Shown piece after piece: positions 25,678 to 36,584 of a DNA stretch of 64,000 bases. Position 1 is the first letter of the stretch; every line of letters begins with the position of its first letter. The stretch lies in the NCBI GenBank assembly GCA_027484985.1, contig JAIXRW010000059.1, positions 46,858 through 110,857 of the forward strand, given 5' to 3'. The position numbers and the translations under genes were made by a program. Below the pieces are notes generated by a model. The model was not told where the DNA came from. It searched no databases and saw only the letters and a program-made list of their open reading frames with translations. This stretch comes from Rhodobacter sp. GTDB lineage: Bacteria > Pseudomonadota > Alphaproteobacteria > Rhodobacterales > Rhodobacteraceae.

Positions 25678-27495
25678 ATGGAGCTTCGCAACATTGCCAT
25701 CATCGCGCACGTCGACCATGGCAAGACCACCCTCGTCGATGAATTGCTCAAACAGTCCGGCTCGTTCCGCGACAACCAGGCCGTCTCCGAACGCGCCATG
25801 GACAGCAACGATATCGAACGCGAACGCGGGATCACCATCCTTGCCAAATGTACCAGCGTCGAACACAACGGTATCCGCATCAACATCGTCGATACCCCCG
25901 GCCACGCCGATTTCGGCGGCGAGGTCGAGCGTATCCTGAACATGGTCGATGGTGTCTGCCTCTTGGTCGATGCCGCCGAAGGCCCGATGCCGCAAACGAA
26001 ATTCGTGACCTCCAAGGCCCTTGCCCTTGGCCTGCGCCCCATCGTGGTGCTGAACAAGGTGGACAAGCCCGATGCCGAACCCGACCGCGCCCTGAACGAG
26101 GTGTTCGATCTGTTCGCCAACCTTGGCGCGACCGACGAACAGCTTGATTTCCCTCATCTTTATGCCTCGGGCCGTTCCGGCTGGGCCGATGAATCGCTCG
26201 ACGGGCCGCGCAAGAACCTTGACGCGCTCTTCGACATGATCGTGCGCCATGTGCCCGCGCCCAAGCAGGTGGCCAAGGCCGCCGAACCCTTCCGCATGCT
26301 GGCCACCACCCTGTCGGCCGACCCGTTCATCGGGCGCATCCTGACGGGCCGCGTCGAATCCGGCACGCTGAAAGTGGGCGAACAGCTCAAGGCGCTGTCG
26401 CGCACAGGCGAGCGGATCGAACAGTTCCGCGTGACCAAGGTTCTGGCCTTCCGCGGCCTGACCCAGACCGCCATCGACGAGGCGAGCGCGGGCGACATCG
26501 TCACCATCGCGGGCATGACCAAGGCCACCGTGGCCGATACGCTCTGCGCGCTGGATCAGGATATCCCGATCCCCGCCCAGCCCATCGACCCGCCCACCAT
26601 CACCGTCACCTTCGGCATCAATGACAGCCCCCTTGCGGGCCGCGACGGCACCAAGGTGCAATCCCGCGTCATCCGCGACCGCCTGCAACGCGAAGCCGAG
26701 GTGAACGTGGCGATCAAGGTCGCCGATACCCCCGGCGGCGAGGCCTTCGAGGTTTCGGGCCGCGGCGAACTCCAGATGGGCGTCCTGATCGAAAACATGC
26801 GCCGCGAAGGGTTCGAGCTATCCATCAGCCGCCCCCGCGTCATCATGAAAGAAGAAAACGGCGTCCGCATGGAGCCGGTTGAAGAAGTCATCGTTGATGT
26901 CGATGACGAATATTCCGGCGCCGTCATCGACAAACTGACAGGCGAGCGCAAAGGCGATCTGGTCGAGATGAAGCCCGCAGGCGTGGGCAAGACCCGCATC
27001 GTGGCCCATGTGCCCTCGCGCGGGTTGATCGGCTATCACGGCCAGTTCCTGACCGATACGCGCGGAACAGGCGTGCTGAACCGCATCTTCCACGGCTGGG
27101 TCGCCCACAAAGGCCCGATCCAGGGCCGCCGTCAGGGCGTGCTGATTTCCATGGAGAACGGCGTTTCGGTCGCTTACGCGCTCTGGAACCTCGAAGACCG
27201 TGGCCGCATGTTCATCGGCCCGCAGGAAGCGGTTTACGAAGGCATGATCATCGGCGAACACAGCCGTGACAATGACCTTGAGGTGAACCCCCTCAAGGGC
27301 AAAAAGCTGACAAACGTCCGCGCCAGCGGCACCGATGAAGCGGTGCGCCTAACCCCGCATGTGAAAATGTCGCTGGAAGAGGCCATCGCCTATATCGACG
27401 ACGATGAACTGGTCGAAGTCACGCCCAAGATCATCCGTCTGCGAAAGCGCGTGCTTGACCCGCACGAACGCAAGCGTTCGGCCAAGGCTTCTTAA
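25678..27495 (+). CDS. typA: Translational GTPase TypA/BipA
   Basis: A 605-residue ribosome-associated GTPase of the EF-G-like family that aids 50S assembly and stress growth. The G domain shows [15 protein letters not shown] (G1), [10 protein letters not shown] (G2), [11 protein letters not shown] (G3) and NKVDKPDA (G4). Then come the beta-barrel, the EF-G domain III/V-like regions and the BipA C-terminal domain ([30 protein letters not shown]). The ATG at 25678 gives the standard [18 protein letters not shown] start; an in-frame ATG at 25633 would add 15 unlikely residues. Its stop overlaps by four bases (TTAA) the stop of the convergent LysR gene. Confidence 0.97.
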   Translation: MELRNIAIIAHVDHGKTTLVDELLKQSGSFRDNQAVSERAMDSNDIERERGITILAKCTSVEHNGIRINIVDTPGHADFGGEVERILNMVDGVCLLVDAAEGPMPQTKFVTSKALALGLRPIVVLNKVDKPDAEPDRALNEVFDLFANLGATDEQLDFPHLYASGRSGWADESLDGPRKNLDALFDMIVRHVPAPKQVAKAAEPFRMLATTLSADPFIGRILTGRVESGTLKVGEQLKALSRTGERIEQFRVTKVLAFRGLTQTAIDEASAGDIVTIAGMTKATVADTLCALDQDIPIPAQPIDPPTITVTFGINDSPLAGRDGTKVQSRVIRDRLQREAEVNVAIKVADTPGGEAFEVSGRGELQMGVLIENMRREGFELSISRPRVIMKEENGVRMEPVEEVIVDVDDEYSGAVIDKLTGERKGDLVEMKPAGVGKTRIVAHVPSRGLIGYHGQFLTDTRGTGVLNRIFHGWVAHKGPIQGRRQGVLISMENGVSVAYALWNLEDRGRMFIGPQEAVYEGMIIGEHSRDNDLEVNPLKGKKLTNVRASGTDEAVRLTPHVKMSLEEAIAYIDDDELVEVTPKIIRLRKRVLDPHERKRSAKAS

Positions 27496-28370
27496 CCGGC
27501 TTTCCTGTCACGGGGCGCGGGGCTGCGAAAGTGGCTGCGCGCCCAGCGAAAAAAGGCCGTGATCTGCGGCTCTTCCGCCCGGCCTGCCGCGGCCACGGCC
27601 CATACTTCATGGGCTGGTGGCTTGGGTGCATCAAGCCGCAGCAGGCGGCTTTCGCCTTCCGCCATCGCGACCGGCAGCAGCGCAACACCCATGCCCGAGA
27701 TACAGGCTTCGATCATCCCGGCGGTATCGGCCGCCAGCAGGGTGATCACACCACCCTGCCGTTGCAGCCAGCGATAGGCTGGTGTTTCGCCCAGACGACC
27801 CGACGCGCAGATCACCTCTTGGCCTTCCATAGTCTCCAGATTGCCACGGATCCGGTGGCTGATGGCATAATGTGCCGAAGCATAAAGCCCCATCTCGACC
27901 CGCCCGATCAACTGTCCCACGCATTCCTGCGGCACGGCGGCCATCGGGGCGATCCTTAAATCGGCATCTTCCGCATCTTCCGGATCGGCACATACCGACA
28001 AAGCGGCCGCACCCGATGACCGTGCCGCCCAGACCGGCAGCGCCTTTGCCAGCAGCACGCGGCCCGACATATCGCAAGCCGCGATCCGTAATGGCGGCGG
28101 CGCATCGGTCAGATTGCGGTGCAATGCGTCATAGATCAGCCGCATCGCCTGTGCCGCCTCGCAGATTTCGCGGCCACGGGCATTGGGCACCATGCGCCCG
28201 CCCTCGTCGCGCAAGAATACCGGCTGGCCAAGCTGTTCGATTGCGGCAAGGCGGCGTGACATGGTCGATTGGCTCACACCCGCCGCCCGCGCCGCCGCAG
28301 AAAGCGTTCCGGCTTCGGTAATCAGCAGCACATCACGCAGATCGTTCCAGTCGGGAAAGGGGGCAGCCAT
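27492..28370 (-). CDS. LysR-family transcriptional regulator
   Basis: A 292-residue regulator. The N-terminal helix-turn-helix (LRDVLLITEAGTLSAAARAA, GVSQSTMSRRLAAIEQLGQP) occupies residues about 10-65, and the rest is a periplasmic-binding-like effector domain. LysR regulators usually control a divergent gene, but the divergent side here is the DUF1330/alaS group about 170 bases away, so the target is unclear. It ends convergently into typA with a four-base overlap. Confidence 0.9.
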   Translation of the reverse strand: MAAPFPDWNDLRDVLLITEAGTLSAAARAAGVSQSTMSRRLAAIEQLGQPVFLRDEGGRMVPNARGREICEAAQAMRLIYDALHRNLTDAPPPLRIAACDMSGRVLLAKALPVWAARSSGAAALSVCADPEDAEDADLRIAPMAAVPQECVGQLIGRVEMGLYASAHYAISHRIRGNLETMEGQEVICASGRLGETPAYRWLQRQGGVITLLAADTAGMIEACISGMGVALLPVAMAEGESRLLRLDAPKPPAHEVWAVAAAGRAEEPQITAFFRWARSHFRSPAPRDRKAG

Positions 28371-28494
28371 GCGCGGCGTCCTTGCTTGTCTGTGGGTGAG
28401 GGCACCGAAGAAACTCGCAACCGGTCAGACGCAACGTGGCGCAACATTAACAATTGTTTATATTCCGTCAACACACGCGTGATCGTGGAAACAA

Positions 28495-28519
28495 AAACGG
28501 CGCCCGACGGGCGCCGTTT
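28495..28519 (-). terminator. Terminator of alaS-DUF1330
   Basis: AAACGGCGCCC (28495-28505) and GGGCGCCGTTT (28509-28519) form a perfect 11-bp stem. On the - strand the transcript would end in a U-rich run (TTTTTGTTT), so it closes the alaS-DUF1330 transcript. Confidence 0.85.
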
Positions 28520-28539
28520 CCGCAACTATATCAATCAGT

Positions 28540-28830
28540 TCAGCCGATTTCCTCAACCACCATCAGATCACGCACCGATGCCCCTTTGGCATGGGCCAGT
28601 GCCGCCTGATACTCGGCCGAGTTGTAGCAGGCCACCGCAGCCTCAAGACTGGGGAAGCGCGCAACCACATTGCGGGCGCGGTCATTGCCTTCCAGTTGCA
28701 CATAGCGGCCCCCGCGGGCAAGGAACACCCCGCCATGCGCGGCAATCGCAGGGCCTGCTCCGGCCGCATAGCGGCCATAGGCTTCGGCATCGGTCACATG
28801 GACATGGGCAATCCACAGGGCTGTCGGCAT
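28540..28830 (-). CDS. DUF1330 domain protein
   Basis: A 96-residue protein with the DUF1330 dimeric alpha-beta barrel fold (ALWIAHVHVTDAEAYGRYAA, then GGRYVQLEGNDRARNVVARF and YNSAEYQAALAHAKGASVRD). The family is related to ferredoxin-like monooxygenase/dimeric barrel proteins with no established reaction. It starts three bases after the alaS stop; the GGAGGG at the end of alaS serves as its ribosome-binding site, so it is co-translated with alaS. Confidence 0.9.
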   Translation of the reverse strand: MPTALWIAHVHVTDAEAYGRYAAGAGPAIAAHGGVFLARGGRYVQLEGNDRARNVVARFPSLEAAVACYNSAEYQAALAHAKGASVRDLMVVEEIG

Positions 28831-28833
28831 GGT

Positions 28834-31488
28834 CTATCCCTCCAGGACGGCCATGGCGGCCTTGATCGCGGCATCGGCACCGCCAATATCGGCACCGCCC
28901 GCCTGCGCCATGTCGGGGCGGCCACCGCCACCCTTGCCGCCCATCGCCTCGGCCGCCGCCTTGACCAGCGCCACGGCGCTGATCCGCGCCGTCAGATCGG
29001 CCGTCACGCCCGCCGCCACCGCAGGCTTGGCACCGGTATCAGCGATCAGCAGAACCGCGCCCGAACCGATCCGCGCCTTCATCTCGTCGATCAGCGCGGG
29101 CAAATCCTTGCCCGACACGCCGGTCAGGACCTGGGCCACGAATTTCACGCCACCCACCTCCACCGCCTCGGGGCCTGCTGCCTTGCCGCCCATGGCGACC
29201 TCGCGGCGCAGTTGCGCGACCTCGTTGGCCAGCGCGCGGCGTTCATCGGCCAGCGCCTTGACCCGCTCGACCACCTCGCCAACCGATGCTTTCAGCACCG
29301 CCGCAACATCGGCCAGACGCGCATCCTGCGCCCGCAGATGATCAAGCGCCGCCTGCCCCGTCAGCGCCTCGATCCGCCGCACCCCGGCAGATGACGCGCT
29401 TTCCGACAGCAGCACAAAGGCGCCGATATCGCCGGTGCGCGCCACATGCGTGCCCCCGCACAGCTCAAGGCTATACGTGCGGCCATCCGCACCCTTGCCT
29501 GATCCGTCCAGCAGGCCCATCGACACGACGCGCACTTCATCGCCATATTTTTCACCGAACAGTGCCTGTGCCCCGATGGCGCGGGCATCATCGGGCGTCA
29601 TGATGCGTGTTTCTACAGGGCTGTTCTGGCGGACGTAATCGTTCACCTCGGCCTCGACCACGGCAATCTCGGCCGCTGACATGCCCGACGAATGGCTGAA
29701 GTCAAAGCGCAACCGATCGGGCGCGTTCAGCGACCCGCGCTGTGACACATGATCCCCAAGCGCACGGCGCAGCGCCTCGTGCAGCAGGTGGGTGGCCGAA
29801 TGGTTGGCGCGAATGGCGCGGCGGCGCTTGTGTTCAACCTCAAGCTTGGCGGCCTGCTCTTTGGCGATATGACCTTCCACCACCTCGGCCATGTGGATGA
29901 ACACGCCCGCCGATTTCTTGGTATCCGTCACATGGGCAAGGCCGGTCTGGGTGCGGATATACCCCGCATCGCCGACCTGCCCGCCGGATTCGCCGTAGAA
30001 CGGGGTCTGGTTGACTACGATCTGCACAGCTCCGCCCTGCGCCACCTGTGCCTGTTCGGCCCCGTCCTGCACCAGCGCGTTCACCACGCCCTCGGCGGTT
30101 TCGGTGTCATAGCCCAGGAATTCGGTCGCGCCATGCGCTTCGGCCAGTTCGAACCAGATCTTGGCATCCTTCGCCTCGCCCGTTCCGGCCCAACTGGCCC
30201 GCGCCTTGGCCTTTTGTTCGGCCATTGCAGCATCAAAGCCCGCCACATCGACCGCACGGCCCTTTTCGCGCAGCGCATCCTGCGTCAGATCGAGCGGGAA
30301 GCCATAGGTATCATACAGCTTGAACGCCGCCGCCCCCGGCAGGGCCGACCCTTCCGGAATACGGGCGAGTTCTTCATCCAGCAGCCGCAAACCACGGTCC
30401 AGCGTCTGGCGGAAGCGGGTTTCTTCCAGCCGCAGCGTTTCCTCGACCAGCGATTGCGCGCGCGCAAGTTCGGGATAGGCCCCGCCCATCTGCCGCACCA
30501 GCGCGGGCACCAGACGGTGCATCACCGGATCCTGCGCGCCCAGCATATGGGCGTGGCGCATGGCGCGGCGCATGATGCGGCGCAGCACATAGCCGCGCCC
30601 TTCGTTCGATGGCATAACGCCATCGGCGATCAGGAAACTGGTCGAACGCAGGTGGTCAGCGATCACGCGGTGATGCACCTTGCCCGGGCCATCGGGGTCA
30701 CTGCTCGTGGCATTGGCGCTGGCCTCGATCAGGCTGCGCATCAGGTCGGTGTCGTAATTGTCGTGCTTGCCCTGCAGCAGCGCGCCGATACGTTCCAGCC
30801 CCATGCCCGTGTCGATCGACTGCATGTCAAGCGGGCGCATCGTGCCATCTGCGAACTGCTCGTTCTGCATGAACACGTTGTTCCAGATTTCGATGAAGCG
30901 GTCGCCATCCTCATCCTTGCTGCCCGGAGGGCCGCCCCAGATATGATCGCCATGGTCGTAGAAAATCTCGGTGCAGGGGCCGCAGGGGCCGGTCGGGCCC
31001 ATGCGCCAGAAATTGTCGTCGGTCGGAATGCGGATGATGCGGGCCTCGTCCAGCCCTGCCACCTTTTTCCAGATGCCCGCAGCCTCGTCATCGGTGTGAT
31101 AGACAGTGACGCACAGCTTTTTCGGGTCGATCCCGAAATCCTTGGTCAGAAGTTCCCAGGAAAAGGCGATGGCCTCGGCCTTGAAATAATCGCCGAAGCT
31201 GAAATTGCCCAGCATCTCGAAGAACGTGTGGTGGCGCGCCGTGTAGCCCACATTGTCAAGATCGTTGTGCTTGCCGCCCGCCCGCACGCATTTCTGCGCG
31301 GTGGTGGCGCGCTTGTAGTCGCGGGTTTCGACGCCGGTGAAGCAATTCTTGAACTGCACCATGCCGGAATTGGCGAACATCAGTGTCGGGTCGTTGCGCG
31401 GCACCAGCGGCGAGGACTCGACCACGCGATGTCCATTGCGCTGGAAAAAGTCGAGGAAGGTCGAGCGGATATCGTTCAGCGACGCCAT
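28834..31488 (-). CDS. alaS: Alanyl-tRNA synthetase
   Basis: An 884-residue class II aminoacyl-tRNA synthetase. The catalytic domain begins [20 protein letters not shown] with [11 protein letters not shown]; the editing domain has its zinc site in [14 protein letters not shown] and [13 protein letters not shown]; the C-terminal region ends with the DHHA1-type domain ([20 protein letters not shown]). The length is typical. The gene is separated from recA by a strong terminator and is followed by the DUF1330 gene. Confidence 0.98.
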   Translation of the reverse strand: MASLNDIRSTFLDFFQRNGHRVVESSPLVPRNDPTLMFANSGMVQFKNCFTGVETRDYKRATTAQKCVRAGGKHNDLDNVGYTARHHTFFEMLGNFSFGDYFKAEAIAFSWELLTKDFGIDPKKLCVTVYHTDDEAAGIWKKVAGLDEARIIRIPTDDNFWRMGPTGPCGPCTEIFYDHGDHIWGGPPGSKDEDGDRFIEIWNNVFMQNEQFADGTMRPLDMQSIDTGMGLERIGALLQGKHDNYDTDLMRSLIEASANATSSDPDGPGKVHHRVIADHLRSTSFLIADGVMPSNEGRGYVLRRIMRRAMRHAHMLGAQDPVMHRLVPALVRQMGGAYPELARAQSLVEETLRLEETRFRQTLDRGLRLLDEELARIPEGSALPGAAAFKLYDTYGFPLDLTQDALREKGRAVDVAGFDAAMAEQKAKARASWAGTGEAKDAKIWFELAEAHGATEFLGYDTETAEGVVNALVQDGAEQAQVAQGGAVQIVVNQTPFYGESGGQVGDAGYIRTQTGLAHVTDTKKSAGVFIHMAEVVEGHIAKEQAAKLEVEHKRRRAIRANHSATHLLHEALRRALGDHVSQRGSLNAPDRLRFDFSHSSGMSAAEIAVVEAEVNDYVRQNSPVETRIMTPDDARAIGAQALFGEKYGDEVRVVSMGLLDGSGKGADGRTYSLELCGGTHVARTGDIGAFVLLSESASSAGVRRIEALTGQAALDHLRAQDARLADVAAVLKASVGEVVERVKALADERRALANEVAQLRREVAMGGKAAGPEAVEVGGVKFVAQVLTGVSGKDLPALIDEMKARIGSGAVLLIADTGAKPAVAAGVTADLTARISAVALVKAAAEAMGGKGGGGRPDMAQAGGADIGGADAAIKAAMAVLEG

Positions 31489-31588
31489 GCCAAAAGTGCC
31501 CTTTCAAAAGGCGGAAAGCCGGTTTTCGCCCCCCAATTAGCCCTGCCGCGCGGTCCTGTCCACCGCATCGGGGCGGCCCCATGAAAAA

Positions 31589-31621
31589 AGGCCGGAACCC
31601 TGCGGTTCCGGCCGTTTTTTT
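31589..31621 (-). terminator. Terminator between recA and alaS
   Basis: GGCCGGAACC (31590-31599) and GGTTCCGGCC (31604-31613) form a perfect 10-bp stem. T-runs lie on both strands (TTTTTTT on +, TTTTTT on -). It closes recA on the - strand and is structurally bidirectional. Confidence 0.9.
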
Positions 31622-31636
31622 GACCTTTCGGTCAGG

Positions 31637-32707
31637 TCACATATCGACGACGTCGCTATCGCCCTCACTGACCGCCATCAGGAAATCGAGCCCGTTGGCC
31701 GCGCGTATCTTTTCCTCGATATCCTGCGCCACGGCGGGGTTCTGCTTAAGGAACAGCTTGGCATTCTCGCGCCCCTGCCCGATCCGCTCATCACCATAGG
31801 AATACCACGAACCCGATTTCTCAACCACGCCGGCCTTCACACCGATATCGATCAATTCGCCGGTCTTGGAAATTCCCTCGCCATACATGATGTCGAATTC
31901 CACCTGTTTGAAGGGCGGGGCGACCTTGTTCTTGACAACCTTCACGCGGGTCGTGTTGCCGACCACATCGTCCTTTTCCTTGATCGACCCGATACGACGG
32001 ATATCAAGCCGCACGCTGGCATAGAATTTCAGCGCATTGCCGCCGGTGGTGGTTTCGGGGCTGCCGAACATCACGCCGATCTTCATGCGGATCTGGTTGA
32101 TGAAGATCACCATGCAGTTGCTGCGGCCGATGCTGGCGGTCAGCTTGCGCATCGCCTGGCTCATCAGGCGGGCCTGAGCGCCAACCTGTGCATCGCCCAT
32201 ATCGCCTTCGATTTCCGATTTTGGCGTCAACGCTGCCACCGAATCAACGACGATCAGACTGACCGCACCCGAACGCACCAGCGTATCGACGATCTCCAGC
32301 GCCTGTTCGCCGGTATCGGGCTGCGAAATAAGCAGTTCGTCAAGGTTGACGCCAAGCTTCTTGGCATATTGCGGGTCAAGCGCGTGTTCGGCATCGACAA
32401 AGGCGCAAACGCCACCCTTTTTCTGTTCCTCGGCCACCACATGCAAGGTCAGCGTGGTCTTGCCCGAAGATTCCGGCCCGTAAATCTCGATGATCCGGCC
32501 CTTGGGCAGGCCGCCGATTCCCAGCGCGATATCAAGGCCCAGCGATCCGGTCGAGGTTGCCTCGATATCCATGATGGGGTTGTTTTCCCCCAGCTTCATG
32601 ATCGAGCCCTTGCCGAACTGCCGTTCAATCTGTGCCAGAGCGCTTTCCAGCGCCTTCTGCTTGTCCATTTCGCGCTTTCCGTTCAAATCGAGGAGTGTCG
32701 CCGACAT
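31637..32707 (-). CDS. recA: Recombinase A
   Basis: A 356-residue RecA, the DNA strand-exchange ATPase and LexA co-protease. Walker A is GPESSGKTT, followed by [38 protein letters not shown], and the DNA-binding loops [10 protein letters not shown] and [20 protein letters not shown]. The start at 32707 ([10 protein letters not shown], then [20 protein letters not shown]) is chosen because it precedes the conserved core at normal length; an in-frame ATG at 32767 would cover the SOS box. Damage induction by LexA is expected from the box at 32759-32773. Confidence 0.98.
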   Translation of the reverse strand: MSATLLDLNGKREMDKQKALESALAQIERQFGKGSIMKLGENNPIMDIEATSTGSLGLDIALGIGGLPKGRIIEIYGPESSGKTTLTLHVVAEEQKKGGVCAFVDAEHALDPQYAKKLGVNLDELLISQPDTGEQALEIVDTLVRSGAVSLIVVDSVAALTPKSEIEGDMGDAQVGAQARLMSQAMRKLTASIGRSNCMVIFINQIRMKIGVMFGSPETTTGGNALKFYASVRLDIRRIGSIKEKDDVVGNTTRVKVVKNKVAPPFKQVEFDIMYGEGISKTGELIDIGVKAGVVEKSGSWYSYGDERIGQGRENAKLFLKQNPAVAQDIEEKIRAANGLDFLMAVSEGDSDVVDM

Positions 32708-32758
32708 ATCCGTCTCCCTATATTCCACAGCCGCGGGCGGGCGGCAATGATTGCGCTT

Positions 32759-32773
32759 GTTCCCCAAGTGTTC
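32759..32773 (-). promoter_or_regulatory. recA: LexA (SOS) box of recA
   Basis: GTTC-CCCAAGT-GTTC matches exactly the GTTC-N7-GTTC direct repeat recognised by LexA in Rhodobacter and other alphaproteobacteria. It lies 52 bases before the recA ATG, within the expected promoter. Confidence 0.85.
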
Positions 32774-32904
32774 TCATCCTTATGAGCACAAAAGGGGAAC
32801 ATAGCAAATGGTTTCTCGCAGTTTCACCATGGAATCGATTGGTTAAGTCTTGGTTTACGCCGCCGCTGCCGTTTAGATGGGGCGTGCAACCGTGGGTTCT
32901 TGTC

Positions 32905-33495
32905 ATGCTGGTCTTTTGGGAAAAGCGTCTGGTCATTCTCGCCACCCCGAAAACCGGATCGACAGCGATCGAGTCGGTGCTGGAACCGCTCGCCACCATG
33001 GCCGTGTTACGGCCGCCGGTGCTGAAACATACGCCGGTGCAGCGGTTCCATCGCTTCATTGGGCCCTATCTCGAGGTAACGTCGGGCCATTCTTTCACGG
33101 TCGTTGCGCTGATGCGCGAACCGCGTGATTGGCTGGGTTCGTGGTACCGCTACCGCCAGCGCGACGAAGTGACCGATCCGCAGAAATCGACCCGCGCGAT
33201 GGATTTCGACCGCTTCGTGAATGCGTGGTGCGACGATCCGCAGCCCGAATTTGCCGCCGTGGGCAGTCAGGCCAAGTTCTTGCAGCCAAAGGGCGACAAG
33301 GGCGTAGATCGCCTGTTCCGGTACGAAGACATTGGCACCTTCCTGCGGTTTCTCGAAGACCGGCTCGATTGCGCGATCACCCTGCCGCGCGTCAACGTCT
33401 CGCCGATGGCCCCGCTTGACCTGTCCGCCGGAACCGAGGCCCGCCTGCGCCGTGCGGCCGAACGCGATTTCGCGCTATATGACAGGCTGGACTAA
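32905..33495 (+). CDS. Sulfotransferase-like protein
   Basis: A 196-residue protein whose LVILATPKTGSTAIESVLEP (PKTGST at residues 15-20) resembles the 5'-phosphosulfate-binding loop of PAPS-dependent sulfotransferases. FTVVALMREPRDWLGSWYRY resembles the 3'-phosphate-binding region. Homologues in Rhodobacteraceae are sometimes annotated 'gamma-glutamyl kinase', which the sequence does not support. An in-frame ATG at 32782 would give a 41-residue N-terminal extension that crosses the recA promoter region. The start at 32905 is preferred because the conserved part begins MLVFW. It is divergent from recA; the acceptor is unknown. Confidence 0.75.
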   Translation: MLVFWEKRLVILATPKTGSTAIESVLEPLATMAVLRPPVLKHTPVQRFHRFIGPYLEVTSGHSFTVVALMREPRDWLGSWYRYRQRDEVTDPQKSTRAMDFDRFVNAWCDDPQPEFAAVGSQAKFLQPKGDKGVDRLFRYEDIGTFLRFLEDRLDCAITLPRVNVSPMAPLDLSAGTEARLRRAAERDFALYDRLD

Positions 33496-33590
33496 AGCAC
33501 CCGTCCCGTTGCGGCCATCCCGCGCATCAGCCTCTGTCCGACAGAAGCCCGCGCCCGCGTCTGCGGCCCTCGGCCCGCCCGACGCCATGA

Positions 33591-35360
33591 TCAAGACACG
33601 CTTGCCCGTTCAGACGCTTCGACAGGGGGGCCCTGCGTCTTGCCAATGACGGGTTTGGCGGCGCTTTGCGGCATGTGGCGCGTCACCGTTTCCGACAGTT
33701 CGGCCAAGGAAAAGGGTTTTGGCAGGAAGACCGAGTTTTCGATACGACCCTGCGCCTCGGCCGGCGAATCGGCTGCATAGCCTGACATAAAGATAACCGG
33801 CATGCCGGGCCTGTCCTGCAAGGCGCGGCGCACCCATTCGGGCCCGTCCAGCCCGGGCAGGATCACATCACTGACCAGCAGGTCCACCCGCAGAGGTTTG
33901 GCCAACAGGTCCAAGGCCTGTTCGCCCGTTTCAGCTTCCAGCACGGTCAGCCCGCGCAAGCGCAGCGCGCGGGCGGCAAAGGCGCGCACGGGGGCTTCAT
34001 CCTCGACCAGCAGCACCACGCCCTCGCTTTGCGGCAGGGCGCGGCGGGGCGGCGCCGTTGCCGGTACGTGCCGCAGCGGTTCTTCCTCGGCGGCCGGAAA
34101 CCACAACTGGAATTCGGTCCCCTCTCCCAGCGCCGAATCGACAAAGACGTAGCCGCCCGATTGCTTGACGATGCCATAGACGGTTGACAGCCCAAGCCCA
34201 GTCCCCTCGCCCACCCGTTTCGTTGTGAAGAACGGCTCGAATATCTTGCCCAGCACCTCGGGCTCGATCCCGCTGCCGCTGTCGCGCACGCGGATCACCC
34301 CGTAGCGCCCACGCGGCACCCGTGCTGCATCGCGCACGAAGCCGTCATCGACCGTGGCAAGTTCGCTTTCGATCCGCAGCACCCCGCCCATCGGCATGGC
34401 ATCACGCGCATTCACCGCAAGGTTCAGGATCACCTGTTCAAACTGCCCCTTGTCCAGCCGCAGAAACACCGGCACGGGCGCATGGCGCAGATCGAGCGTC
34501 ACCGCCGTTGAAAGCGACCGTTTCAGAAGATGCGCCATCTGTCCCAGCACCTCGGCCAGATCGATCCGCTCGGGCACCAGCGTCTGTTTGCGTGAAAAGG
34601 CCAGCAACTGGCGCACCAGCGCGCCCGCCCGATAGGCGTTCTGCTGGATTTGCTGCAAATCCTCATGATCGGGGTCATAGGCGCCATGACGCAGCAGCAA
34701 TAGGTCGCAATGTCCGGTAATTGCAGTTAGCAGGTTGTTGAAATCATGGGCGATTCCCCCCGCCAGCTGGCCAATGGCCTGCATCTTCTGGCTTTGGGTG
34801 AACTGCGCCTCGAGCCGTTTGAGCGCGGTCGCATCCTGAAGCACCGCGATCAGGTGGTCATCGCCGCTGCGCTGCACCGTCATCTGCACGAAATCGCCAC
34901 CGTCAGGCGCCTGTCGCAGGCGCAGCACCTCGGACCCGCCGGGCAATTGGCCCGAGGCGATGCCGCGCAGCCAATCGGCGATGGGCCGACCCAGATCTTC
35001 GAACATCTCATGCGCCATGCGGCCTGTCGCGGTCTTGCCCACCAGCCGCCGCGCGGCAGAATTGGCGGCAAGCACGGTGCCATCGGCGGCAAAGCGCATC
35101 AGTGGAACGGGCAGGGTTTCGAAATGTGGTGTATTGCGCGCACCGATGGCCCGCAGGCGGTGCCACAGGCCCCGCAGCCGCCGCAAAAGACGCGGGCCCG
35201 CCAGCACAGCCGCAACCGAGCACATCGCCCCGACCGCCGCTGCCAGCATCACCCCCCCCTGACCGGAATGCAGCGTCAGCACGGCCAGTCCGGCAAGGCA
35301 TGAGATCAGGGCAAGCCAAAGCCACCCTTGCCTCGCCCCCTTGAAAACCGCCCGTCCCAT
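33591..35360 (-). CDS. cckA: Hybrid sensor histidine kinase CckA
   Basis: A 589-residue inner-membrane hybrid kinase. Two membrane segments lie in residues about 12-55, a PAS-type sensor at about 75-180, the dimerisation/phosphoacceptor helix with His205 in [20 protein letters not shown], the ATPase domain with [15 protein letters not shown] near 384-397, and a receiver domain with Asp497 in [12 protein letters not shown]. The long HDFNNLLTA region after [10 protein letters not shown] is the CckA hallmark. CckA feeds phosphate through ChpT to CtrA; in Rhodobacteraceae this controls motility and gene transfer agents. A CtrA-like site lies just upstream. Confidence 0.92.
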   Translation of the reverse strand: MGRAVFKGARQGWLWLALISCLAGLAVLTLHSGQGGVMLAAAVGAMCSVAAVLAGPRLLRRLRGLWHRLRAIGARNTPHFETLPVPLMRFAADGTVLAANSAARRLVGKTATGRMAHEMFEDLGRPIADWLRGIASGQLPGGSEVLRLRQAPDGGDFVQMTVQRSGDDHLIAVLQDATALKRLEAQFTQSQKMQAIGQLAGGIAHDFNNLLTAITGHCDLLLLRHGAYDPDHEDLQQIQQNAYRAGALVRQLLAFSRKQTLVPERIDLAEVLGQMAHLLKRSLSTAVTLDLRHAPVPVFLRLDKGQFEQVILNLAVNARDAMPMGGVLRIESELATVDDGFVRDAARVPRGRYGVIRVRDSGSGIEPEVLGKIFEPFFTTKRVGEGTGLGLSTVYGIVKQSGGYVFVDSALGEGTEFQLWFPAAEEEPLRHVPATAPPRRALPQSEGVVLLVEDEAPVRAFAARALRLRGLTVLEAETGEQALDLLAKPLRVDLLVSDVILPGLDGPEWVRRALQDRPGMPVIFMSGYAADSPAEAQGRIENSVFLPKPFSLAELSETVTRHMPQSAAKPVIGKTQGPPVEASERASVS

Positions 35361-35414
35361 GCCGCGCCGCGCATCCGATCTTGTCCTTGCCCGCCATTTA
35401 TGACGGCAAAAGCC

Positions 35415-35429
35415 TTAACAAGCCGTTAA
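35415..35429. promoter_or_regulatory. cckA: CtrA-box-like site upstream of cckA
   Basis: TTAA-CAAGCCG-TTAA is an exact TTAA-N7-TTAA match to the CtrA consensus, and is symmetric (TTAAC-AAGCC-GTTAA). It lies about 55 bases before the cckA ATG, between it and the upstream rsmB-like gene, a plausible promoter position. Confidence 0.55.
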
Positions 35430-35444
35430 GCCGCGCAAAGACCG

Positions 35445-36584
35445 TCAGCCCCGGCGCAGCACCGCCGCAAAGAACCCGTCCCCGCCGGAAAGCGGGGTAA
35501 AGCGGCGCTCGGCCTTTAGCTGCCAGCCGCTGTGACGGGCCAGAAACGCCGCCAGTTGCGCGCCATTCTCGGCCTCGATCAAAGAACAGGTTGCATAGGC
35601 CAGCACGCCGCCTTGGGCCACCATCGCCGCCGCGCGGTCCATGACGGCCGCCTGTAGTGCCATCAGTTCGGTAAGCCGCGCCGCTGTCAGCACCCATTTC
35701 CCTTGCGGATCACGCCGCCAGCTGCCCGAACCCGAACAGGGCACATCGGCCAGCACAAGGTCATAGGGCCCCTCGCGTTCGGGCTGATGGGTCAGGCGGA
35801 TCGCGGCGCCTGCCCGTTCCGCGCGTGGGGGAAGATCGGCCATGCGGCGCGGTTCGGCATCATGCGCGAACAACCGCAGCCGCGCCCGTGCCGCCATGGC
35901 CAGCGTCTTTCCGCCCCCGCCCGCGCACAGATCAAGCACCCGCATCCCGTCTGACAAAGGTAGCATCGCCACCACAGCCTGCGAAGACGCATCCTGCAAT
36001 TCGACCAGCCCGCCGGTATAGGCGGACGAGGCCTGCACCTTGCGCGCGCCCAAAGTGACCCGCAGCGCGGTATCGGCCAACACCTCGGCCTCGGCGGTGA
36101 TGCCCTCGGCTGCCAGCGCCGCAATCGCGGCCTGCCGGTCGCCCCGCGCCAGATTGACGCGCAGAAACACCGGCGCCCGCTGCCGCAATGCCTGCATCAC
36201 CGGCGCGAAACTGTCGCCAAGCGATGCGCCCAGCACAAGGCCAAGCCAATCTGGGCAATCCAGCGCCTCGAGTCCTTCCGGTTCCCGACCAACGCCTTGG
36301 GGTACTGGCGGGGCGTGCCCCTCGCCGCTGAACAGTGCCTCTTGGCCGCTGGCACGCGCCCAGCCCAGCACAAGGCCAAATCCCGTTTCCCTCCCGCCAA
36401 GGGCGGCAAAGGAGCGTCTGCACCGCAGGCAATCGAACACGATGTCACGCACGGCGGCACGGTCGCCGGAACCGGCATAGCGGCTGGCGCGGCCCCAATT
36501 CGTCAGCGCCACTTCCGCGTTCTGCCCGGAAAGGATGCGGTCCATCACCGCAATCGCGGCGGCGGCGCGGGCGGCGGGGATCAT
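35445..36584 (-). CDS. RsmB-like rRNA (cytosine-C5) methyltransferase
   Basis: A 379-residue SAM-dependent RNA m5C methyltransferase of the NOL1/NOP2/Sun family. An N-terminal NusB-like region (residues about 1-150) is followed by the Rossmann core with VLDLCAGGGGKTLAMAA (SAM site), LADVPCSGSGSWRR (motif IV, PCSG) and AYATCSLIEAENG (motif VI, TCS catalytic cysteine). By analogy it methylates 16S rRNA. The ATG overlaps the stop of the upstream SDR gene (ATGA). The true target base cannot be deduced. Confidence 0.9.
   Translation of the reverse strand: MIPAARAAAAIAVMDRILSGQNAEVALTNWGRASRYAGSGDRAAVRDIVFDCLRCRRSFAALGGRETGFGLVLGWARASGQEALFSGEGHAPPVPQGVGREPEGLEALDCPDWLGLVLGASLGDSFAPVMQALRQRAPVFLRVNLARGDRQAAIAALAAEGITAEAEVLADTALRVTLGARKVQASSAYTGGLVELQDASSQAVVAMLPLSDGMRVLDLCAGGGGKTLAMAARARLRLFAHDAEPRRMADLPPRAERAGAAIRLTHQPEREGPYDLVLADVPCSGSGSWRRDPQGKWVLTAARLTELMALQAAVMDRAAAMVAQGGVLAYATCSLIEAENGAQLAAFLARHSGWQLKAERRFTPLSGGDGFFAAVLRRG

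Noticed and set aside
25510..26688. Minus-strand open frame within the typA start and icd-typA gap
   Set aside because: Shadow of typA. The upstream part has no start signal.
29749..31584. Long + strand open frame opposite alaS
   Set aside because: Shadow of alanyl-tRNA synthetase; no family features.
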